Assembly: GCA_019925095.2 (NCBI GenBank)
Contig: CM034412.1
Location: 434,001 to 498,000 of the forward strand
Length of the DNA stretch: 64,000 bases
Direction of reading: 5' to 3'
DNA from: Dendrolimus kikuchii
Taxonomy: Eukaryota > Arthropoda > Insecta > Lepidoptera > Lasiocampidae
Shown: positions 32,956 to 43,570 of the stretch, in pieces
How positions within the stretch are numbered: the first letter of the stretch is position 1
Layout: each line of letters begins with the position of its first letter
The notes under the pieces: model-generated
The model's input: only the letters and a program-made list of their open reading frames with translations
Databases searched by the model: none
Told to the model about the DNA's origin: nothing
Program-made: the position numbers and the translations under genes

Positions 32956-33257
32956 TGTTCCAAATGTCAAAATCGGGCTTGTTCGATTCTATGTAGTGAG
33001 AGGATAAAAACATCAGTTTCTACGTTCGTTTGAATTATCTATATTTGTCCGCAAATTTGTGGAAGATTCAAATCTAAGCCTTCAGCTAAGACGTGTGAGA
33101 GTTCTGACGGCCCAATCTTCCCCTTCCGTCTTCCCAATCTCATTCTTCTATCCCATCCCTCTTGTCTGACCCCTAAAGCACCCCTTCATACTATCCCTTT
33201 ATCCCGTCCGCCTATTACATCCTCCTTATCTCATGTCTTCTATCCTACCCTAAAGTT

Positions 33258-33472
33258 TCTTTTTTATTGCATGAGTTCACCTGATGGAAAGCGGTGACCG
33301 TCGCCTATGGACATTTGTAACATCAAAAGTGTTACAAATGTACTCTATAAAGGCAGACTGGAACCTGGCCACTAATGCCGGAACACAACTCAAGGTTATT
33401 TTACCAGCATACTGTAGACCAGGGGTGACCTACCTGGCTGGTTGTTTTGTCGTTTCTTACGACAGGCCGTCT
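33258..33472 (-). mobile_element. RetB, shortened
   Basis: TTTTTATTGCATGAGTTCAC with the GCAGACAGG block missing. It ends at ACGACAGGCCGTCTG. A 130 bp pyrimidine-rich tract (33110-33250) lies immediately to its left. Confidence 0.7.
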
Positions 33473-33873
33473 GTCTGTCTCCTATGCCTTGGGCCACCTC
33501 CTTCAACCAACACTGTGGATCGATTTCAATCGCCTTCAGATTAAATCTGAATTGTAATTCATTCAAACCTCAACCGCGCCCTTCTCAGCCCTTTCCGATC
33601 ATTGTCATATTGATTCGATTCGTCTAAAAGTTATAGCAAGTACAAAACTTTTCAGTATTTCTGTTAAAATTATCATGAAGATTGCAGCGCAGAAACAAGA
33701 AGAAATGCGCCCTTTTGAGGAGTATCTAGTTTTTAAAGTAGATATTTCACATCAAAATAAACAGTTAAACCATATTCAAGACTGCTTTAATACCTTTGTA
33801 TAACTTTTTGAATTATTCAATTCGGACATCCCATTCGAAAGATATCACGAGTTCAAAAATGTAAGTATTAGAA

Positions 33874-33936
33874 CACGCGGCCGTGACGCTTTTTCGTGAG
33901 CGAATAAGACCCCGTCTATATAGAAGTTTCACTTCA
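33874..33936 (-). mobile_element. FB1 terminal scrap
   Basis: ACGCGGCCGTGACGC, TTTTTCGTGAGCG, then CCCGTCTATATAGAAGTTTC and ACTTCAA: the outer ~65 bp of an FB1 arm. Next to it (33760-33870) is a piece of the HelA interior. Confidence 0.65.
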
Positions 33937-34572
33937 AAAATCATATTTTCAATAGTTTCTAGGCAATACAATGGACGGTCTTATCGCTTCAAGCGATCTC
34001 TTCTAGGCAACCTAAATTAAAGGCATTTCTTAGCTAACCTGGCGATTGTAGTTGTTGCAGGAAAAAGTGGCAATAGATATCATCTTCTCAGATGACTCCA
34101 TTTCTTGATTAATCGAAAAAAAAAATATCTATGACGATTGTCTATGCGATATTACTATACACTATGGTTCCCATGACTACTGTGGTGGACATCTTGTAAC
34201 AAGTGTTTACTGAGTAATTTTCTGAATGTTGGCAATGATTTGGCCTCTATGACAGTAGTAATATAATATACGACAGGGATATTATAATTGCAAAAGTGAG
34301 TTTATTTCTTTGTAACACTTTCACGCCTTATGTAGGAAACACTAATGAAGTTTAATGTTAGTCATTTTATATGTAGGTAATAAATTCCATTTCATTGCAC
34401 TTCATTACATGCTTAAAAAATGTTTTAGCTCTCCTGTAAACTTCACTTTTTTGATAATGTCAGCACTCAAACCAACGCACACTACCACCGCATTGCATTA
34501 CACACACACTTCACAAACAAACCAAGACACACAACGGGCCTAAAAATTAATAACCCAGGCACAGAAAAGAAA
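33937..34572. other. No recognisable feature
   Basis: AT-rich. GCGATCTCTTCTAGGCAACC near 33995 resembles the 27.9 kb LINE untranslated end. Nothing else is recognisable. Confidence 0.35.
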
Positions 34573-34888
34573 AAAACAAGACACATGGCACTAGATAGTA
34601 CAATATATATAAGTATAGATATAAGGCCCACACTGCACATGCACTTCCTCACAACACCAGCATGTAACAGATACACTCTACATTAGTATAAGTTTGGTAT
34701 TAAAACTAGAATAAATTAATATAATAAGTTATTCGTAAGATACATACACCTGAACACAAAAATCAATAAATTAATGTCGCACACAAGAACCAAAATAACT
34801 AATAAGCGTGTTAAATTCAAAAAATTAAATCTAGAAATTTAGTTGTAAAAAAGGGTACGGAACTCGAGTCCGTAGAGTTGTTAATAAT
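34573..34888. repeat. Two-copy repeat, uninterrupted copy (empty site for RTE-T)
   Basis: Reverse-complement match of 5140-5217 plus 5443-5694. The single AAATTCAAAAAA at 34813-34824 is the pre-insertion target of the RTE-T copy at 5218-5442. Confidence 0.8.
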
Positions 34889-35476
34889 TTAAACAAAAGA
34901 TAATGTCAGCATTGGATGTACGATGTACGATGTATAAACAAAGAGACCAAGTAGACTAAGTAAATTAAATTTTGCATGCTACCGAAATACCTGACATTTT
35001 CTCCTTGATTTTCCAATAGGTACAATTTAAACCTTTTCGCACCAAGGCTAACATAATAAAGCAAAGTATACATAGAAAATCAAGGCCCAGTGTCGAGATG
35101 TTTGTTGTAAATTGATTTTCGTTGTTCGCCGGAGTGTAGGAGGCAATCGCATTCTGCTTTTATTATGAGAACCACTTTAGAAGGCTCGTTACTCTACCCG
35201 GGGTGGATTATTTCTGAATACGGGATCGTATACTTACTATATGTGTATGCTCTTATATATTACTACAGTACAGTTCTTGTACGTGTCTTCATGTCGGTGA
35301 TAGCACGCTCTCATAGAACATCGGCGTGAAACGGTTAGCTTTCAGCTAATCGTATTTCGTGCGATAAGTGATGTACACTTATAAGCCAATAGATGGCGCT
35401 GTGCAATAATTGAGGTCGCAAACGTTTCCCCGAAATATACAAACAATACGTACAAAATTTCCAACAGTAATACATG

Positions 35477-35848
35477 CTGATTAGCATAGGCGTGTTGCTG
35501 GAGAGTTTCTTCCGCCGCTTCTTCTCCTCCAGCTATAACACGTTGCGAAGCGGTAGTAATGATAGACTAGGATCGACGCCGCCGGCGGAGTCGATAATTG
35601 GTCCCCAAATAATCACTTCAGCCTGTTGGCTTAGCTCTTTCAGCCTTTAACGGCTAATTCTCAATATAGAGTCAATCCCCCGCAGCGGTCGAGCCGAGGT
35701 CGAACCTCACAGGAGGTGCCTCCTCGAGCGTGCTGCTTCCGGGCTGAACGCCTCCGCTCCCACGGAGTCGGGAAGCCCCCAAAGTCCGGTATCGCTGAAA
35801 CAGCCATCTGCGGCTATTCAGCTGGGTCCAGCTCCAAAAAAAAAAAAA
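35477..35848 (+). mobile_element. Poly(A) retroposon, 372 bp, 14 bp TSD
   Basis: AACAGTAATACATG flanks the segment exactly (35463-35476, 35849-35862), and its 3' end is GCTCC plus about 15 A. The 5' part carries the CCGCTTCTTCTCC...GCGAAGCGG module seen in LINE 3' ends and in PLE. The 3' half is GC-rich (CCCCCGCAGCGGTCGAG, CTCGAGCGTGCTGCTTCCGG) and has no other copy here. No long ORF on the sense strand. It may be a SINE or a chimeric retrocopy. Confidence 0.75.
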
Positions 35849-36216
35849 AACAGTAATACATGGGCCTAGGCCCGCGAAGAACAACAATAGCCTCACTGGA
35901 AGATTTTCTTTAGAGACGGAGCAGCATTCCATCTCGCTCCTCCACTCTAAACTGGACTCTCCCCTCAGTGAGAGTTCCAATGGCCCACTTTCCTCTCTCA
36001 ATTCATTTTCCTTATCCCGACCTCCCCTATTTTAATCCCATATTCCATCCTTTCTATCACATTCCTCGTGTCTGTCCCTCTATTTCGATGCTCTTTATGC
36101 TATCCTCAATGCTTGCAAGGAGTTGGCTTCGCCATTGGTGCTGCAATCGCCAAGAGACAACGGCAACTTTCTTCTTGCTGTGTAACATTTCAATCTTCTG
36201 CCTGTTATTATTTGAA

Positions 36217-36448
36217 ACACCAAAGGTGCTACAAAAGCACTGCTGCTCTCTAAAGGGATACTGGAGCCTGGTCATTGATGCCGGAATACAACTGAAGGTT
36301 GTTATGGCGGCTTGCTCAAGAACAGGACTGGTAGCCATTCAAACGGGCAACTGCTTTATCACCTGGCTGTAGGTTGTTTTGTCGCCTCTTACGACAGGCC
36401 GTCCCAACGCAGGAAATTTTATTCCTCCTCTGTTCCTGCATGGATAGA
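36217..36448 (-). mobile_element. RetB, 3'-truncated
   Basis: Starts at ACACCAAAGGTGCTAC and runs to GTTCCTGCATGGAT. The poly(A) side is replaced by unrelated sequence. A pyrimidine-rich tract lies 100-250 bp to the left (35965-36120), as beside the 33.3 kb copy. Confidence 0.75.
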
Positions 36449-36509
36449 TATATATCTGGATGCAGTAGTAAAACGTGTTTATTATTGTTCGATAATAATA
36501 TATAATCTA

Positions 36510-36933
36510 CTAGCTGTCCCGGCAGACGTTGTTCTGCCCTGAAGAAATAAAATTTAGAACCCGATTCCAGCGCCACCTACCGGGTCCAAATGTAAGCTAT
36601 CCTATCGTATCCTATGCGTCAGTCCTTGTCGCAGCATAATGCTGAGTTCCAGCCTCATTGGCGTGAATGTTATGTACTTACGTTTTTTGTGTTTGGTTAA
36701 CTACAATTGTATTATATTTTTGATTTATATGTACAGCGTCTTATTACACGTATTCTACTTTCTGTGTGTATATACATTTACGTCAATAAATCTTTTCTTT
36801 CTTTCTTTCTTTCTTTCTATCTTTCAAGTCGGATCAAACTGCACACGGTGTGCAAATTTGATTAAAATCGGTCAAGTAGTTTAGGAGTTCATCGCGGACA
36901 AACAACGTGACACGTAATTTATATATATTAAGA
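36510..36933 (-). mobile_element. HelB Helitron interrupted by a (TTTC)n-tailed insert
   Basis: CTAG at 36510-36513 and GA at 36932-36933, with normal HelB sequence to 36606 and again from 36822. The uninterrupted copies at 10.2, 20.6 and 58.8 kb show the continuous target. Confidence 0.8.
36607..36816 (+). mobile_element. LINE/SINE 3' piece with (TTTC)n tail
   Basis: GTCCTTGTCGCAGCATAATG through GTCAATAAATCTTTTC and five or six TTTC units. CTATC at 36602-36606 and 36817-36821 is the minimal TSD. The AATAAATC + (TTTC)n ending is shared with the minus-strand fragment at 44750. Confidence 0.65.
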
Positions 36934-36998
36934 TAATAAATCTGTAAATGGTTCGATTTTGTACAATGCGTACCATTGCAATTCACATACAAATACAA

Positions 36999-37222
36999 AA
37001 CAACCCACAGCCAGGTGGTAGGGTATTTGCTCGACTGGATGGCGACTACCCCTGGTCTAAAGTAATCTGCCATAACCACCTTGTATTGTGTTTCAGCATT
37101 AGTGACCAGGTTCCAATCTCCTTTAAGAGAGCAGCAGCGCATTTGCAGCACCTTTGGTGTTGCAAATGTCCATAGGTGATGGTAACCGCTTTCCATCAAG
37201 TGGACCGTCTAAAAAAAATTTA
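36999..37222 (+). mobile_element. RetB, both ends shortened
   Basis: AACAACCCACAGCCAGG to AAGTGGACCGTCT, then directly to A-rich sequence, skipping the TGCCTGTCTGCTG block. Confidence 0.7.
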
Positions 37223-37286
37223 AAAAAAAACTAAATACGTCGTCGCCTTGGCAGAGGTGCGAATGAAGTTTCGTTGACACAACTAG

Positions 37287-37490
37287 TCTTTATATATAAA
37301 ATTCTTGTGTTTGTGTTAGGTCAGTGAACTTCTAAACACCTGGACGGATTTTGACGAAATTTTTTATATGTGTGTCTGAGTGGATTCTTGGATGGTGTAG
37401 ATTCACAATTGTGCCGGGTAGGCGGCACTACAATCGGGTACTATTTTTTTTACTTTTTTAGAGTAGAACAACATCTGCCGGGCTCGCTAA
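37287..37490 (+). mobile_element. HelB Helitron, middle of a head-to-tail row
   Basis: TC at 37287-37288 follows a CTAG (37283-37286), possibly the end of another Helitron. Its own 3' end is ACATCTGCCGGGCTCG then CTAA at 37487-37490. Confidence 0.62.
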
Positions 37491-38371
37491 TCTTATACTA
37501 ATATATTTATTTGTTTGCTTAAACGCACTAATCTCAGGAACTACTGGTCTGATTTGAAAAATTCTTTCAGTTTTGGATAGCCCATTTATCGAGGAAGGTT
37601 ACAGGCTATATATCATCACACTTAAACTAATAGATGTGCTTTTAGCAGAGATGGAAGGTACACCGCTGATATAGAAAGAAGAGTGAATTTGGGGAATAGT
37701 GTGAATGGAGCGTTAGGTAAACTTCTAGGCGCTAAGAACCTCAGCCAGAAGGCCCAGCTCGCCGTACACAACGCGGTGCTGGTACCTACGCTCACGTATG
37801 GAAGCGAGAGTTGGGTATGGAAGAGAGAACATGAAAGTAGAGTAAACGCGGTCGAGATGCGAGCACTGCGCAAAATCTGCGGAGTGACGCTCGCGGACCG
37901 CGTTCGTAATACCGAAGTAAGAAAGAGAGTTGGTCTGAAAGAGAGTGTCGGGGTGAAGGTAAGGAAAGGAATGTTCCGGTGGTTCGGACATGTAGAAAGA
38001 ATGCATGATGAAAGAATGAATAAACAGATATACAATGCAAAAGTGGATGGATGCAGAAGTCGTGGAAGGCCACGACACACTTTCCATGATCAAATTGATC
38101 GTGTACTAGCAGAAGGTGATGTTAGGAGCCTTAAGAACAGACGAGCGTGCATGACAAGAGTTATGAATGTCAAAGAAGCGAGTGAGGGGTGTAAGAATAA
38201 GCCTGAATGGCGCTCTGTTGTTCGTGCCTACCTCGCAAGGGAACTGGCGTAAAATTATGTATGTATGTATGTATGTTAAACTAATAGGAGCGGAGCACCG
38301 ATGGCGAATGTTTCAAAGTCAAGGGCTTTTTTTAACTATTCCACGTGGAAGAAGTCGCGGGCAGAAGATAG
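37491..38371 (+). mobile_element. HelA short form carrying an RTE-T insertion
   Basis: TCTTATACTAATATATTTAT starts directly after the HelB end. The HelA interior is continuous to TTAAACTAATAG, is interrupted by RTE-T, resumes GAGCGGAGCACCGATGG, and ends GAAGTCGCGGGCAGAAG then ATAG (decayed CTAG). Confidence 0.72.
37634..38275 (+). mobile_element. RTE-T, longest uninterrupted frame, 12 bp TSD
   Basis: The whole 642 bp insert reads through in one frame from CAFSRDGRYTADIERRV to AYLARELA, with no stop or frameshift before the final TAA, then ATTATGTATGTATG. It covers the post-RT region with AQLAVHNAVLVPTLTYGSES, VEMRALRKICGVTLADR and FRWFGHVERMHDERM. TTAAACTAATAG at 37622-37633 and 38276-38287 is the TSD in HelA. 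It is likely a recent insertion. Catalytic RT and endonuclease domains are absent because of 5' truncation. Confidence 0.93.
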
Positions 38372-38705
38372 TATGATTATAAATTGTATAATGTACATTA
38401 AATAAATAATGTTATACAATAAATTGCAATAAATCTAGCGGCGGGCGCGCTGCACTCGACGGCCGACTGCGGCCGGATATTGATACGTGTCGTATATTAC
38501 TCACTATGCTGCACTGAAATAAAGTGAACATTTTGCAATTTCATTTTTACAAATTGGAAAATGCCAATCCATTGTTACTTTATTCCCTTGCGGTTAAAAC
38601 GAGTAACACTTTATTGACACTACATCTTTTATATCAGAGATGTAATGGAACTGCTTAAACGTAACCAAAATTGTCGGATATCTGAAACCGTAAGTAAATC
38701 CTACT

Positions 38706-39369
38706 TCCTTTATACTAATATTATAAACACGAAAGTTTATAAGAATGTACACAACGCGGTGCTGGTACCTACGCTCACGTATGGAAGCGAGAGTTGGGTA
38801 TGGAAGAGAGAGCATGAAAGTAGAGTAAACGCGGTCGAGATGCGAGCACTGCGTAAAATCTGCGGGTGACGCTCGCGGACCGCGTTCGTAATACCGAAGT
38901 AAGAGAGAGAGTTGGTCTGAAAGAGAGTGTCGGGGTGAAGGTAAGGAAAGGAATGCTCCGGTGGTTCGGGCATGTGGAAAGAATGCATGATGAACGAATG
39001 ACTAAACAGATATACAATGCAAAAGTGGATGGATGCAGAAGTCGTGGAAGGCCACGACACACCTTCCATGATCAAATTGATCGTGTACTAGCGGAGGGTG
39101 ATGACAGGAGCCTTAAGAACAGACGAGTGTGCATGACAAGAGTTATGAATGTCAAAGAGGCAAGTGAGGTGTGTAAGAATAAGCCTAAATGGCACTCTGT
39201 TGTACGTGCCTACCCCGCAAGGGAACTGGCGTGAAGTTATGTATGTATGTATGTAAACATCGGAATAACACATAGGCTATAATAAATAATTTATAAAGAG
39301 ATAGTGTAAATTATCCAAAACATAACGAGTTTCCGTCGCCACGCGGGTAAAACCGCGGGGCGTAGCTAG
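38706..39369 (+). mobile_element. HelC Helitron with RTE-T inside
   Basis: 5' start near TCCTTTATACTAATATTATA, ACACGAAAGTTTATAAG. 3' end CACGCGGGTAAAACCGCGGG, GCGTAG then CTAG (39366-39369) before T. CGCGG...CCGCG is the terminal hairpin. Almost all of the interior visible here is the RTE-T copy. Confidence 0.65.
38748..39255 (+). mobile_element. RTE-T, ~508 bp
   Basis: From HNAVLVPTLTYGSESWVW to AYPARELA and (ATGT)n. A one-base deletion at GCGGGTGACGCTC (38865) breaks the frame, otherwise it is close to consensus. The TSD is not certain because the target itself is ATGT-like. Confidence 0.88.
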
Positions 39370-39414
39370 TCTGTTATAAAAGTTTCGAACAACTTCAGTT
39401 ACGGGGTGGACTAT

Positions 39415-39728
39415 TTTTTTCTTTTTATTACAGGAGCTCAGCAGACAGGCAGACGGCCCACTTGATGGAAAACGGTTACCATCGCCTATAGACATTTGCA
39501 ACACCAAAGGTGCTACAAATGCGCTGCTACTCTCTTAAGGGTGACTGGAACCTGGCCATAATACCGGAACACAACTTAATGTTGTTATGGCGGCATACTC
39601 TAGCCCAGGGGTGGTAGCCATCCAGTCGGGCAAATGCCCTACCACCTGGCTGTGGGTTGTTTTGTCGCCTCTTACGACAGGCCACCCGGCTGCAGGAAAT
39701 TGTATTCTTTCTCCGTTCTGGCACGGAT
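39415..39728 (-). mobile_element. RetB, full length
   Basis: T-rich start, ATTACAGGAGCTCAGCAGAC, all blocks, and a 5' end at GCACGGAT. Confidence 0.8.
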
Positions 39729-39854
39729 AAAACTCTCTCGACTCTGTTTATTATTATAAGATCAATTTTATATTTAAATGTCGCAATTCGTCATCGTCAT
39801 GACAGGTTTTCAGTCGCCGAGGCAGCGCACTAGCCGTCAAATCATTGCCTTGTA

Positions 39855-40184
39855 GAGAGTGTTAGGGTGAAGGTAAGGAAAGGAATGCTCCGGTGGTTCG
39901 GGCATGTAGAAAGAATGCATGATGAAATAATGACTAAACAGATATACAATGCCAAAGTGGATGGATGCAGAAGTCGTGGAAGGCCACGACACACCTTCCA
40001 TGATCTAATTGATCGTGTACTAGCAGAAGGTGATGTCAGGAGCCTTAAGAACAGACGAGCGTGCATGACAAGAGCTATGAATGTCAAAGAAGCAAGCAAG
40101 GTGTTTAAGAATAAGCCTGAATGGCTCTCTGTTGTTTGTGCCTACCCCGCAAGGGAACTGGCGTGAAGTTATGTATGTATGTAT
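39855..40184 (+). mobile_element. RTE-T, ~330 bp
   Basis: VRKGMLRWFGHVERMHDEIM to AYPARELA, stop, then (ATGT)3. The open frame is intact over about 100 codons. No TSD recognised. Confidence 0.88.
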
Positions 40185-40330
40185 TTTACTGAAATTTCCA
40201 AAATTTGTTAAGTGTATTTGTAATAGTTATTTATACGTAACAATATTTTATACTTTAAACATGAAGTCCCTAGAAATACTCCAGAATCTAAGATACACCA
40301 TCAAATTACAAATTAACTTGGAATATCTTA

Positions 40331-40733
40331 ATATTTTCTTAAGTTTTCGCGACTTGTATACATAATAAAACTACGTTTTATATTATATAAAATTAATTAA
40401 TTAATTAATATTATATAAAATTATTAGAGCTAGGCATGTTTGCTGAAGAGTTTCTTGCGCCGCTTCTTCTCTTCAAGCCATAACATGTTGCGAAGCGGTA
40501 GTAAATTAGATTAGGCTCCCATAGATTAAATAATAACCATAAACAAAATTAAAATTAAATGATTAAAATTAATAAGTTGACGGTAGGCTAAATAAAAACT
40601 TTAACAATACTCGTTGACACTTGACATCTTTGTCTTCCGTGATCACGGCCACTGGAAAGTGGCCGAAACGTCGGAACGAAACCAAAATCAAATAAAATTA
40701 CCGCGCTTAAAACCGTTGGAATATCATTTTAAA
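40331..40733 (+). mobile_element. PLE terminal element, non-coding
   Basis: CTTAAGTTTTCGCGACTTG start, a degenerate TTAATTAATTAATTAAT stretch, GAAGAGTTTCTTGCGCCGC, GTGATCACGGCCACTG, GGCCGAAACGTCGG and CGCGCTTAAAACCG. The distal arm is missing. Confidence 0.7.
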
Positions 40734-41045
40734 GTTGACAATGTCTCATTGTTGTCAAAATTGAATCACAGACATTAACTGTTTATTTTCGGTATTATTG
40801 TCCTTGAACTAAATACAGAAAGTTATTATTTACTAACTTACGAACAATAGACATGAGTTACAAATAAACTAATGTAACCAAACTGTCGTGTGAGTACTCG
40901 TAACCAAAGTTACAATAGAATTGTTTTGTACATTTGCATAGTTACAGAATAGACAGAAGTTCGACTCGGTACAAGTTTTGTAACATGGGTATTCACACAA
41001 TAGCAAGTATGTAGTACATCGTTTCCTTTTACAATTCGCAACATT
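40734..41045. other. No recognisable feature
   Basis: Unique AT-rich sequence between a PLE copy and FB1. Confidence 0.35.
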
Positions 41046-42145
41046 ATTGAAGTGAAACTTCTATATAAACGGTCTTAGGATTTTTCTGTCACGAAAAAGC
41101 GTTACGGCCGCGTGGAGGAGCGGCATAAATTTAGACTAGACGTGGTGAGAGGCGGTATAATTTTAGAGTATACTATGGATGCGTTTTTTGGTTCCGGATC
41201 GAATTCAGTTCTTTTGTTTGATAAAATAAAATATGTTTAAATAAAAAATGCATTCATTAAAACGTACCTAACCTAACCAAATCGTAATTTGCAGTAAACC
41301 TGCGAAAAATCCTAATGTGTGCTGGGACACATAGTAGAAGTGAAACTTCAACGGACAAGTGGAAAAACGAATCGCAACAAAATTTCAACACCAAGTTTTA
41401 TGGGCAGGTTTTCAAATTGGATAAGTATAATAACAATCTACCCGTAGAACTTCAAGTTAAAATTTTGTTGTGGAAGTTTTACTTCTACTATGTGTCCCAG
41501 CACACATTTCGATTTTCCGCAGGTTTACTGCAAATTTGGATTTGGTTAGGTTAGGTACATTTTAATGAATGCATTTTTTATTTAAACATATTTTATTTTA
41601 TCAAACAAAAAAACTGAATTCGATCCGGAACCAAAAAACGCATCCATAGTCTACTCTAAAATTATGCCGCTTCTCACACGTCTAGTGTAAATTTATGCCG
41701 CCCCTCCACGCGGCCGTAACGCTTTTTCGTGACAGAAAAATCCTAAGACCCCCCGTCTATATAGAAGTGTCACATAATAAAACTACGTTTTAACGGTTTT
41801 AAACGTGTTTTAAGGCATGTTTGCTGAAGAGTTTCTTGCGCCGCTTCTTCTCTTCAAGCCATAACATGTTGCGAAGCGGTAGTAAATTAGATTAGGCTCC
41901 CATAGACCAAATAATAACCATAAACAAAATTAAAATTAACAAGTTGGCGGTAGGCTAAATAAAACTTTAACAATACTCGTTGACACTTGACATCTTTGTC
42001 TTCCGTGATCACGGCCACTGAAAAGTGGCCGAAACGTCGGAAAAACCAAAATCAAATAAAATTACCGCGCTTAAAACCGTTAAAACGTAGTTTTATTATG
42101 TATACAAGTCGCGAAATCTTAAGAAAATAGAAGTTTCACTTCAAC
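41046..42145. mobile_element. FB1 foldback, nearly complete palindrome, with PLE inside
   Basis: Both ends are TTGAAGTGAAACTTC inverted. Without the PLE insert the element is about 745 bp, and almost all of it is two inverted arms of ~350 bp that remain highly similar by eye (GTCACGAAAAAGCGTTACGG, GATGCGTTTTTTGGTTCCGG, CCTAACCTAACCAAATC, GTGTGCTGGGACACATAG). The centre is an asymmetric AAACTTCAACGGAC...AACTTCAAGTTAAAATT region. No ORF is credible. The architecture is that of foldback elements with no coding core. The mobilising enzyme is unknown. Confidence 0.82.
41774..42127 (+). mobile_element. PLE element, 354 bp, 12 bp TSD in FB1
   Basis: Starts ATAATAAAACTACGTTTTAA and ends AAACGTAGTTTTATTATG plus TACAAGTCGCGAAATC. 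TAGAAGTGTCAC (41762-41773) and TAGAAGTTTCAC (42128-42139) form a TSD with one mismatch. GCGCCGCTTCTTCTC, GTGATCACGG and GGCCGAAACGTCGG are all present. No coding sequence. Confidence 0.85.
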
Positions 42146-42559
42146 AAACTTTATTGTTTTCTATGAGTAAATGCGATTACTTTATATTGAGTGAATCTTC
42201 TGTAATTATTTTGTGCTATCATAGACATAACATAAGAGGAGGTACTGTAAATCTTCGACCTTGTCAAGAGTGTGTGGGTTGTCCCTCGTAACGGGGAAAC
42301 GTCACTTTTGACAATGAAAATGTAATGGCTGCCACTGGCTTACTTGTTTACGAATTATGATTTTCAATGGCAGTCTGTTAGCTTTGTTTACAAAAGGTAA
42401 AACAGTTTGTTTTTCCGGAAATAAAATGAAATATAAATGTATTAATGTTATTTTTCTCGGAATTTTTAGCTTGAACGGTTTTAGAAAACAAAAATATATG
42501 AAACACGTTATACGTCTGGATAATATTCGCGTTTTGCTCTTGGTTTCCATGCGATTCAC

Positions 42560-43570
42560 TCATCAGAGCCTGGGTGACAATTAGACCATCTCAAGAGTAT
42601 ACTCTTTCAAATAAAAAAAATGAAATCGGTTCACAATTGACGGAGATATCTCGTGACAGACAATTTTCGAGGGTTTCTCTCGATTGCCCTGAGATCCACT
42701 CATCAGATCCTGACAGGGTGATAATGGGACCAATTCTGGAGTACCTTTCGATGAATATAATTTAAAAAAAATCGGTTTACAATTGACGGAGAATTCGAGT
42801 AACGAAAAAAAACTTCGTTTAAAAAAACCGACTTCGAAAACTAAAAAACAAAAAGTATAAAATAACTTATTTCTAAAGCTATTATTATTATTAATATATA
42901 TTATCTAAAACATCTTAAAGTCGGTGCTTAGTAATTTTCAAAAAAATATAGTAATTTTTATGTTTTACTTTGCACCGACTTTAAGATGTTTTAGATAATA
43001 TATATTAATAACAATAGCTTTAGAAATAAGTTATTTTATACTTTTTAGTTTTTTAGTTTTTGAAGTCGGTTTTTTTATTTGTTACTTTTTAGTGTCTAGT
43101 TATGTATGGGTAGACCTACGAAAGGTGCCGCGCTCCTTAAAAAATATAGGTCCCAAGAAACGGGAACAAAAAAATGTTCGTAAAATGAAAACTACTGGGC
43201 CAAACTATGTTAAATTTTTAGGGGACCAAATGGCAACTATTCCGCATCAAACTAAATAAGAATCACGTAAATCGGATCATAAATCTCAGCGCAATCGGTG
43301 TACATATGGAACGGAATAGAAATTTTTTCATGCAAAATGTTCATAAAATGAAAACTACTGGGCCAAACTATGTCAAATTTTTAGGGGACCAAATAGAAGC
43401 TATTCCGCATCGAACAAAAAGGGAATTCGTAAATCGGATCATAAATTTCGGAGTAATCGGTGAACATTCATAAAAAAAAACAAAAGAAAAAGATCCCGAC
43501 TAATTAAGAACCTCTTTTTTTGGAAGTCGGTTAACAAGCATAAAAACAGACAAATTGGGAACCTTCTCCT
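42560..43570. repeat. Long AACCGACTTC repeat with hairpin and tandem duplication
   Basis: 42560-42790 has two TTCACAATTGACGGAG-type units. 42822-43080 is a long hairpin whose arms meet at CGACTTCGAAAACT / TTTTTGAAGTCGG. 43170-43470 holds two ~135 bp direct repeats starting AAAATGAAAACTACTGGGCC. It ends GGAAGTCGGTTAAC. The family recurs at 11973-12660 (interrupted) and as scraps. Class unknown, no coding signal. Confidence 0.65.

Noticed and set aside
36796..36820. (TTTC)n array as an independent microsatellite
   Set aside because: It is preceded by AATAAATC and lies inside a duplication in HelB, so it is the tail of a retroposon insertion.
41258..41560. CCTAACCTAACC / GGTTAGGTTAGG as insect telomeric (TTAGG)n
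   Set aside because: Only two units, at the same place in every FB1 arm. It is part of the element.
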